64,000 bases of DNA, taken from contig NC_080078.1 of NCBI RefSeq assembly GCF_949987535.1, positions 51,052,207 to 51,116,206 of the forward strand. Direction: 5' to 3'. Under the pieces are notes generated by a model. It was not told the DNA's origin. It did no database searches and saw nothing but the letters and a program-made list of their open reading frames with translations. The position numbers and the translations under genes were made by a program. How positions within the stretch are numbered: the stretch's first letter is position 1; each line of letters starts with the position of its first letter. This stretch comes from Balaenoptera acutorostrata. Lineage: Eukaryota > Chordata > Mammalia > Artiodactyla > Balaenopteridae. Shown here piece after piece: positions 57,545 through 64,000 of this stretch.

Positions 57545-57735
57545 GATCAAGATTTGATCTGATGCCCAGTGGGTTGACTTATTTCTTGATGACCTTCAGC
57601 AAGTCATTTAACTGTGCTTAATTTTCTCGTCTTAAACTGTGAATAAGAATATTTAGTTTGTGGGGCTGTATTAAGGGTTAAATGAGAAACTGGATGTGAG
57701 AGCACTTTGTAAACTATAAAATGTTATTATTTTCA
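57545..57735 (+). mobile_element. MIR SINE, plus strand
   Basis: 'gaccttcagcaagtcattta', 'actgtgcttaattttctcgt' and 'attaagggttaaatgagaaa' follow the MIR core and 3' part. Confidence 0.7.
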
Positions 57736-58238
57736 TCTGAAAACAACCTAGTATTTATTGGAAGTTGTGCCAGGCCCTTAGGGATTGAAAAAGAAAATGG
57801 CAGTATTGATTTTATTCTGCATTCAGCCTCTATTTATTGGGTACTTAGTATATGCAAGGGGCTCTGCTAACAACACTGATGTCCTCAAAATGGAATGACA
57901 TGGTCATGATCACTGGAAGGTTATGTTGCTCAAGGTCAAAGCTACCAAATATGTATGAATGTGTCTGTATTCCTTTCTTCCGACATTTATTGAAGAGCCA
58001 CTGTCTTAAGAAATTTACAGAATTAAATATAATTTACTAGATTATATTACATTGTGATACATATTATGGTAAAATAATTTTACAAGCCTATTTAATGATA
58101 AATTCTTGAAGGGAGATTCCAGAAATTTTAATATACGCACTTAGTTCTACACCTGGAACTATTTATATATAAATGCCAAATATTTTATAATGATAGTTCA
58201 ACAGATAATGGCTTGGATAATGTTTTTCCTCGCTGCAG

Positions 58239-58256
58239 TATTTGGTAATATTGGAG
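58239..58256 (+). other. candidate 18-nt microexon (splice-site pair)
   Basis: A pyrimidine-rich acceptor 'gtttttcctcgctgcag' ends at 58238. After 18 nt comes an exact consensus donor, gag|gtaagtaaat, at 58257. The 18-nt length preserves reading frame. A TGC triplet lies immediately before the acceptor AG, as in SRRM4-dependent neuronal microexons. No flanking exon is visible in the window, so this is a splice-site pattern only. Confidence 0.2.
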
Positions 58257-58597
58257 GTAAGTAAATAGATGGATACACTTAAGTGACCAGGAAATGGAAA
58301 AGCTTACAAGTCATCACAAGCAACCATGACTGGTGGAATGAGTTTGGTTCACCACAATTAGAAGCAGTAAGGATTCTAGAAAAATATATGAATGGATGTG
58401 GCATCGTCTAGCCTTCCTTGCGTCAGAGTCAATATTTCAAAGCACTAATAAAATACCACCTATGCTCAAATGCCTGGTGGATAGATTGAAATAAAGAGGT
58501 TTTAATTGTTTTTTAAGATTCACTGCTTTCCTCGCCATTCCCTCTTAAGTTGCAATATTGAAGTAAATAATTGAAACCTCTTTTCTCTCTTCTATTA

Positions 58598-58641
58598 GCT
58601 AAACCTTTCCCCAAAGAGTTATTATCATTGCTTCTGAGATA
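58598..58641 (+). repeat. unidentified short repeat, copy A
   Basis: A 44-nt segment is 36/44 identical to 62928-62971, with no gaps and a shared exact 17-mer (58625-58641). Confidence 0.55.
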
Positions 58642-58702
58642 CACAGAAACTACATGATCAGTACTGGCACTTCGTGTAGATCCAGTAAAAAATAAGTGTA
58701 TT

Positions 58703-60307
58703 GCATTTCTATACACTACTGACGAAAAATCTGAAAGTGAAATTAAGAAAACACTCCCGTTTACCATTGCAACAAAAAGAATAAAATATCTAGGAATAAA
58801 CCTACCTAAGGAGACAAAAGACCTGTATGCAGAAAATTATAAGACACTGATGAAAGAAATTAAAGATGATACAAATAGATGGAGAGATATACCATGTTCC
58901 TGGATTGGAAGAATCAACATTGTGAAAATGACTCTACTACCCAAAGCAATCTACAGATTCCATGCAATCCCTATCAAACTACCACTGGCATTTTTCACAG
59001 AACTAGAACAAAAAATTTCACAATTTGTATGGAAACACAAAAGACCCTGAATAGCCAAAGCAATCTTGAGAACGAAAAATGGAGCTGGAGGAATCAGGCT
59101 CCCTGACTTCAGACTATATTACACAGCTACAGTAATCAAGACAGTTTGGTACTGGCACAAAAACAGAAATATAGATCAATGGAAAAGGATAGAAAGCCCA
59201 GAGATAAATCCACGCACATATGGTCACCTTATCTTTGATAAAGGAGGCAAGCATATACAGTGGAGAAAAGACAGCCTCTTCAATAAGTGGTGCTGGGAAA
59301 ATTGGACAGGTACATGTAAAAGTATGAAATTAGAACACTCCCTGACACCATGCACAAAAATAAACTCAAAATGGATTAAAGACCTAAGTGTAAGGGCAGA
59401 CACTATCAAACTCTTAGAGGAAAACATAGGCAGAACACTCTATGACATACATCACAGCAAGATTCTTTTTGACCCAGCTCCCAGAGAAATGGAAATAAGA
59501 ACACAAATAAACAAATGGGACCTAATGAAACTTAAAAGCTTTTGCACAGCAAAGGAAACCATAAACAAGACCAAAAGACAACCATCAGAATTGGAGAAAA
59601 TATTTGCAAATGAAGCAACTGACAAAGGATTAATCTCCAAGATTTACAAGCAACTCATGCAGCTCAATAACAAAAAATCGAACAACCCAATCCAAAAATG
59701 GGCAGAAGACCTAAATAGACATTTCTCCAAAGAAGATATACAGATGGCCTACAGACACATGAAAGAATGCTCAACATCATTAATCATTAGAGAAATGAAA
59801 ATGAAAACTACAATGAGATATCATCTCACACTGGTCACAATGGCCATCATCAAAAAATCTAGAAACAATAAATGCTGGAGAGGGTGTGGAGGAAAGGGAA
59901 CACTCTTGCACTGTTGCTGGGAATGTAAATTGATACAGCCACTATGGAGAACAGTATGGAGGTTCCTTAAAAAACTACAAATAGAACTACCATACGACCC
60001 AGCAATCCCACTACTGGGCATATACCCTGAGAAAACCATAGGTCAAAAAGAGTCATGTACCAAAATGTTCATTGCAGCTCTATTTACAATAGCCAGGACA
60101 TGGAAGCAACCTAAATGTCCATCGACAGATGAATGGATAAAGAAGATGTGGCACATATATACAATGGAATATTACTCAGCCATAAAAAGAAATGAAATGG
60201 AGGTATTTGTAATGAGGTGGATGGAGTTAGAGTCTGTCATACAGAGTGAAGTAAGTCAGAAAGAGAAAAACAAATACAGTATGCTAACACATATATATGG
60301 AATCTAA
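58703..60307 (+). pseudogene. L1 ORF2 C-terminal fragment with one in-frame stop
   Basis: About 535 codons in a single frame encode the region after the RT core, through the thumb/connection part to the C-terminal Cys-rich motif. That motif starts CWRGCG near 59874 and continues with LLHCCWEC and PLW. The endonuclease and catalytic RT domains are missing by 5' truncation, so it cannot act. The only internal break is TGA at 59048-59050, where related L1s have an Arg codon (after HKRP, before IAKAIL); this fits CpG decay of CGA. The visible 413-codon ORF is the part downstream of this stop. Confidence 0.92.
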
Positions 60308-60534
60308 GGAAAAAAAAAAAAAAAAGGCCATGAAGAACCTAGTGGCAAGACGGGAATAAAGACACAGACCTACTAGAGAATGGACTTGAGGATATGGGGA
60401 GGGGATGGGGTGAGATGTGACAGGGTAAGAGAGTGTCATGGACATATATACACTACCAAATGTAAAATAGATAGCTAGTGGGAAGCAGCCGCATAGCACA
60501 GGGAGATCAGCTCGGTGCTTTGTGACCACCTAGA

Positions 60535-60564
60535 GGGGTGGGATGGGGAGGGTGGGAGGGAGGG
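60535..60564 (+). other. L1 3' UTR G-quadruplex motif
   Basis: Seven runs of 3-4 G separated by 1-2 nt lie within the 3' UTR polypurine tract, as is typical for young mammalian L1s. Confidence 0.8.
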
Positions 60565-60698
60565 AGATGCAAGAGGGAAGAGAAATGGGAACATACTGTA
60601 TATGTATAACTGATTCACTTTGTTATAAAGCAGAAGCTAACACACCATTGTAAGGCAACTATACTTCAATAAAGATGTTTAAAAAAAAAAAAAAAAAA

Positions 60699-60808
60699 GA
60701 ATTGCCAATTCGTTCCCAATTAGAATACTACATTTTGTTCTCTGAAATTATTTTACAATGTTTAAACACACAATATAAACTGAATAAAACATGACGTCTC
60801 AACCACAT
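60699..60808 (+). other. 3'-transduced source-locus sequence
   Basis: 110 nt of non-L1 sequence lies between the L1 poly(A) and a second poly(A). It carries its own aataaa 20 nt before the second tail. It is inferred to be flanking DNA of the parent L1. Confidence 0.82.
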
Positions 60809-60845
60809 AAAAAAAAAAAAAAAAGTGTATTTAAGAAGGAGTACG

Positions 60846-61181
60846 GGGCTTCCCTGGTGGCGCAGTGGTTGAGAATCTGCCTGCTAATGCAGGGGACACG
60901 GGTTCGAGCCCTGGTCTGGGAAGATCCCACATGCCACGGAGCAACTAGGCCCATGAGCCACAACTACTGAGCCTGCGCGTCTGGAGTCTGTGCTCCGCAA
61001 CAAGAGAGGCCGCGATAGTGAGAGGCCCGCGCACCGCGATGAAGAGTGGCCCCCGCTTGCCACAACTAGAGAAAGCCCTCGCACAGAAATGAAGACCCAA
61101 CACAGCCAAAAATAAATAAATAAATAAATAAATTTATTAAAAAAAGAAACAAATGACCTGAAGAAGTTTAAAAAAAAAAAA
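60846..61181 (+). mobile_element. full-length CHR-type SINE with an extended tail
   Basis: Intact A and B boxes, complete body, and (AAAT)n tail to about 61135. After A7 comes a 24-nt unique piece (61146-61169) and a second A run (61170-61183). The TSD aagaaggagtac (60833-60844) matches aagaagagtac at 61182-61192 (one G missing), so the unique piece lies inside the insertion. It landed 14 bp beyond the L1 transduction tail. Confidence 0.93.
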
Positions 61182-61255
61182 AAGAAGAGTACGTTTTATT
61201 TTCTATTACAGACATTCATTTGTCTGAAATTCGACTAATGAATTTCTTGCCTGGG

Positions 61256-61500
61256 GCAGGGGGTGGGTGGAGGGATAAATTAGGAGTTTTGGATTAACAG
61301 ATACACACTACTATATATAAAATAGATAAAGAACAAGGACCTACTGTATAGTACAGGGAACTATATTCAATATCTTGTAATAACCTATAGTAGAAAAGAA
61401 TCTGAAAAAGTATATATATGTATATATACTGAATCACTTTGCTGTACACTTGAAACTAACACAACATTGTAAATTAACTATATTTCAATTAGAAAAAAAG
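61256..61500 (+). mobile_element. L1 3' UTR fragment, plus strand, with TSD
   Basis: 'ggataaattaggagttttgg', 'acaaggacctactgtatagt', 'aataacctatagtagaaaag' and 'aaactaacacaacattgta' define the L1 3' end, followed by an A-rich tail. The TSD gaatttcttgcctggg (61240-61255) / gaattacttgcctggg (61501-61516) has one mismatch. Severely 5'-truncated (245 bp). Confidence 0.93.
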
Positions 61501-61516
61501 GAATTACTTGCCTGGG

Positions 61517-62185
61517 TTCTTAGTTCAGATACATCATGTGCATTATTTTCATGCTAAAGCACAGACTTCCCTGAAAGATCCCATGAATCCTATCCTTTTG
61601 GAGCCTGGAATTTCACAGAAACATTCCACCCCAGTCCACAACTGCTGGGGTCCTTCATTACAGTTGTTAACACATCACGAAAAACACAATAACGTGACCA
61701 GAATGGACTTCTCAGTTTTTCAAGTGGTTTAAAAAACATTGTCCTTTGATTCTTTTATGAGGGTTCCATAATTTCTTGGGGTTTTCCAGCTGCTTTTTGA
61801 TCCCTGGCCCTGCCAGTATCTCTTCCCAGACAGAAAGTGGGACCCTTGATGGTGGTTGTGGTAAATTAATAAGGAGAAAAAATAAACAGAAGGCCCTTTT
61901 CCCATGTGGTTTTCTTTAAACTTTGCAAATCTGTTCACTGTACACTTAATGTGGAGCTTGCCATGCAGGAACGCTGTCTGGCTTTTCCAATTCATCATCT
62001 CTTGTGATGTTATTCCTTCCTTAGCAAGTCCACAAGTGGAGCTCACAGCAGGCGAGTGAATGGATGGTCCTCTCTCCAGGTTCCCACATCCTTCCAGGAC
62101 ATTTGAGCAGCTGTGCAACAGCAAAGTAAAATTTCCTAGGGTTTCTACCGTCCAATCCCATAGCTTTAATATCATCTAAAGTAGT
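61517..62185. other. unassigned sequence
   Basis: No repeat is recognised. A 148-codon minus-strand ORF (61729-62175) has no recognisable domain and no gene context. Confidence 0.4.
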
Positions 62186-62515
62186 GGTAGGCAAACATTT
62201 TCTGTAAATAGCCAGATAGTAAATGTTTTTGCAGGCCATATGGTCTCTGTCACAATTACTCAACTCTGCCTTTGTAGCATGAAAGTAGCCGTAGATAATA
62301 TGGAAGCGAATGAATGTGGCTGGGTTCCAATAAAGCTTTATTTATGGATACATTTGAGTTTCCTGTAATTTTCATGTGTCATAAAATATTCCTCTTGTTT
62401 TGAATTTTTTCCAACAATTTAGACATGAAAAAGCATTCATAGCTTGTGGGGCCATATTCAAACAGACAGTGACTGGATTTGGCCCACATACAGTAGTGTG
62501 CTAACTCCTGATCTC
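62186..62515 (+). mobile_element. hAT/Charlie-type DNA transposon fossil
   Basis: 'gtggtaggcaaacattttct', 'gccatatggtctctgtcaca', 'gttccaataaagctttattt', 'ggatttggcccacatacagt' and 'gtgctaactcctga' are in family order; the two ends are imperfect inverted repeats. It is a longer form than the copy at 42.96 kb, keeping an extra internal segment at about 62350-62450. Confidence 0.75.
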
Positions 62516-62799
62516 AATGATCAGGGCTTCAAAGGTACATCTCTAGCCAGTATTTACCTTTTGGATCCCACAATTGATGCCTAATATCTCCAGTTGTTTG
62601 TCCCTCAAACACCTTCAGTGTCTAAAATGGAAGTTGTGATTCTCTACTCCTATTGCTTTTTTGTCAGGGCTTCTCCATCTGAGGAAACTACTTTTACATT
62701 TTCTACATGTGTAGTTACTACAGCTAGAGAATTGTTGACCACTACTGAGTGCTCTTTTATTATAGTCCATATCCAATCCATCACTGTATTCTAGAGATT
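62516..62799. other. unassigned sequence
   Basis: Nothing is recognised. Confidence 0.4.
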
Positions 62800-63655
62800 G
62801 TACTTCCAAAACATATCTCAAATCTGCTTAATTCTCTCCATCTGGTCCAAGCTATCCTTATCCATTAACTAACTGGATTCCTATAATAACTTCCTCATCG
62901 ATCTCCCCTTTTCTGTCTTTTTTACTTGCTAAATCTTTGCAAACCGAGATATTGTCATTGCTTCTGAGATATGTAGGAATTGTGGGATTATATTGACAAT
63001 ATGCATAGGTAAAGTAGAAGTTTCCCTTCCTACCCTCTCAGTGCGTTTTGCATATAGCATCAGAAGTGAACTTGCTAAAGCATTAGTCATAAAATCACTC
63101 TGATGGCTTTCTTTTGCCCTGAAAAATAATCCAAGGTCCTTATTAAATACTTCAAGGTTCTACCGGAGACAAATTTCATGTTCACCTCCATCTCTTCACC
63201 ACCTCTGCCCGCTCTCATCCTTGTTCATTACACTTCAGCACAACTGGCTTCCTTTCTGTTCCTGCTGCATACTTGATCCTTTCTCAGCTCCATGCCCTTT
63301 CCTCATTTTCCTCTCTGACTTATGTGGTATTTTCCTAATTCCTTGCATGGCTGACTCATTCTCATCTTTCAAGCTTCAACTTAATTATTACTTCTCCAAG
63401 TGACCACTTTATCCAAAGTCAGCACCTCCATCTCCTTTGCCTTGATGATTTCCTTTATAGGCAATATCCCAATATTTAACAGTTTTTATTGCCCTTTTTT
63501 AACCAGTTCATTATCTGTCCTTCATAGAAAATGTAAATGATGTAAGTAAGGGTAGACCCTTATCTGTAAGAGTCACCATATCCTAAGGCCCAGTCTAACA
63601 TACAACAACTACATAAGTATTGAATAAATGACCTAATAAATAAATCAATCAGTTT
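62800..63655 (+). mobile_element. LINE L2 fossil, plus strand, interrupted
   Basis: The order 'aattctctccatctggtcca', 'ataataacttcctcatcgat', 'aaaatcactctgatggcttt', 'tcattacacttcagcacaac' and 'gcatggctgactcattctca' follows L2 ORF2-end and 3' UTR, ending in 'attgaataaatgacc'. About 120 bp at 62.92-63.04 kb does not fit L2 and carries copy B of the unidentified repeat, suggesting a nested insertion. Confidence 0.75.
62928..62971 (+). repeat. unidentified short repeat, copy B (inside L2)
   Basis: Partner of 58598-58641: 36/44 identical without gaps, sharing the exact 17-mer at 62955-62971. Confidence 0.55.
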
Positions 63656-63879
63656 AAAATGTAGACCAATCCTTTGGTATAATTTTTTAAGTGTATGAAA
63701 AATTTTAATGGAAATATAAATTACACTTGGAAAAATGTGTCATGGTACAGTTCCCATTTTATTCTTAAAGACTTTGTGCATTTTTCAAATAATCTACCAC
63801 ATACGCACATAAAAAAGAAACAACCCACAAATCACTTTTGTTATTAGCAGTAGGAGAAATGCAAATGGGAGGGGCATTA

Positions 63880-64000
63880 CATGGGTAGGGGAGTAAGAAG
63901 TACAAACTATTAGGTATAAAAAAAACTACAAGGATATATTGTACAGCATGGGAATATAGCCAATATTTTATAATAACTATAGAGTATAGCCTTTAAAAAT
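63880..64000 (+). mobile_element. L1 3' UTR fragment, cut by the window end
   Basis: 'ggagtaagaagtacaaacta', 'ctacaaggatatattgtaca' and 'aatatagccaatattttata' are L1 3' UTR sequence of an older subfamily than the copy at 61.3 kb. The 3' end lies beyond the window. Confidence 0.85.

Larger units (their letters stand above)
57736..58686. other. unassigned sequence upstream of the L1
   Basis: A weak L2/MIR-like trace lies at 57825-57870 ('attgggtacttagtatatgc'). The interval holds the candidate microexon at 58239-58256 and copy A (58598-58641) of an unidentified short repeat. Confidence 0.4.
58703..60822 (+). mobile_element. 5'-truncated L1 with ORF2 3' part, 3' UTR and 3' transduction
   Basis: It starts inside ORF2 at 'gcatttctatacactactga', continues to the ORF2 stop at 60305-60307, a G-rich 3' UTR, a signal aataaa at 60668-60673 and poly(A) at 60681-60698. 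It does not end there. 110 nt of non-L1 sequence follows, then a second aataaa (60783-60788) and a second poly(A) (60809-60824). The 16-bp TSD (58687-58702 and about 60816-60831, sharing aagtgtatt) encloses both tails, so the whole segment was one retrotransposed transcript. This is the youngest-looking L1 in the window. Confidence 0.93.

Noticed and set aside
61729..62175. 148-codon minus-strand ORF
   Set aside because: No recognisable similarity, no gene context, and within the length expected by chance in 128 kb of six-frame sequence.
1..64000. CRISPR array, operon, phage or other prokaryotic system
   Set aside because: The window is mammalian nuclear DNA: no regular spaced repeats, no Shine-Dalgarno-led gene rows, and the repeats are SINE, LINE, LTR and DNA transposons.

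Overview
This window looks like an intergenic or deep-intronic stretch of a mammalian nuclear genome, most likely cetacean (whale or dolphin). The main evidence is nine copies of the tRNA-Glu-derived CHR-type SINE. It starts 'cttccctggtggcgcagtgg', carries a 'gggttcgagccc' B box, and in its full-length form ends 'gacccaacacagcc' plus an (AAATAAAT)n tail. Several copies still have target-site duplications (TSDs). The L1 3' ends ('ctaacacaacattgtaa') are also of the cetartiodactyl type. I found no convincing protein-coding exon, rRNA or CpG island. Essentially all ORFs are chance frames or shadows of repeats. Family names are from memory of consensus sequences, not a database search.

Layout. 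0-9 kb: unassigned sequence, a MaLR/MLT1-like LTR (1.75-2.24 kb), two MER5-like hAT fossils, a 5'-truncated minus-strand L1 with an 18-bp TSD (3.76-4.65 kb), a short SINE (4.7 kb), a long minus-strand L2 fossil reaching into its reverse-transcriptase region (5.6-6.87 kb), a second L2 tail (7.9 kb) and a 265-codon ORF of unknown meaning (8.1-8.9 kb). 9-21 kb: SINEs at 9.4 and 16.6 kb, L1 fragments, and LTR fossils, including three of the four copies of one LTR-like family. 21-30 kb: mostly old MIR/L2 debris, a CR1/L3-like fossil (27.1 kb) and a retroposed tRNA-Val(TAC)-like sequence (29.64 kb). 30-47 kb: a solo ERV LTR (30.4-30.9 kb), a repeat-poor island (30.9-33.6 kb), five SINEs, MER5/MIR/hAT fossils and dinucleotide/trinucleotide repeats. 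47.6-51.2 kb: a large AT-rich ancient L1/HAL1-like block in antisense. 52-58.6 kb: repeat-poor sequence with one LTR-like copy, MIRs and a candidate 18-nt microexon at 58.24 kb. 58.7-61.5 kb: a cluster of three younger insertions. These are an L1 carrying a 3' transduction, a SINE whose tail includes a second transduced snippet, and an L1 tail. 61.5-64 kb: a hAT fossil, a plus-strand L2 and an L1 3' end cut by the window edge.

No set of genes works together here. The content is a layered record of retrotransposition: L2, MIR and CR1 are oldest, then MER5 and MLT1, then L1, ERV LTR and CHR SINEs. The best-supported unusual observations are the L1 3' transduction, the SINE tail transduction, the TSD-flanked tRNA-Val-like insert, the microexon-like splice-site pair, and a short unidentified repeat present twice, once inside an L2.
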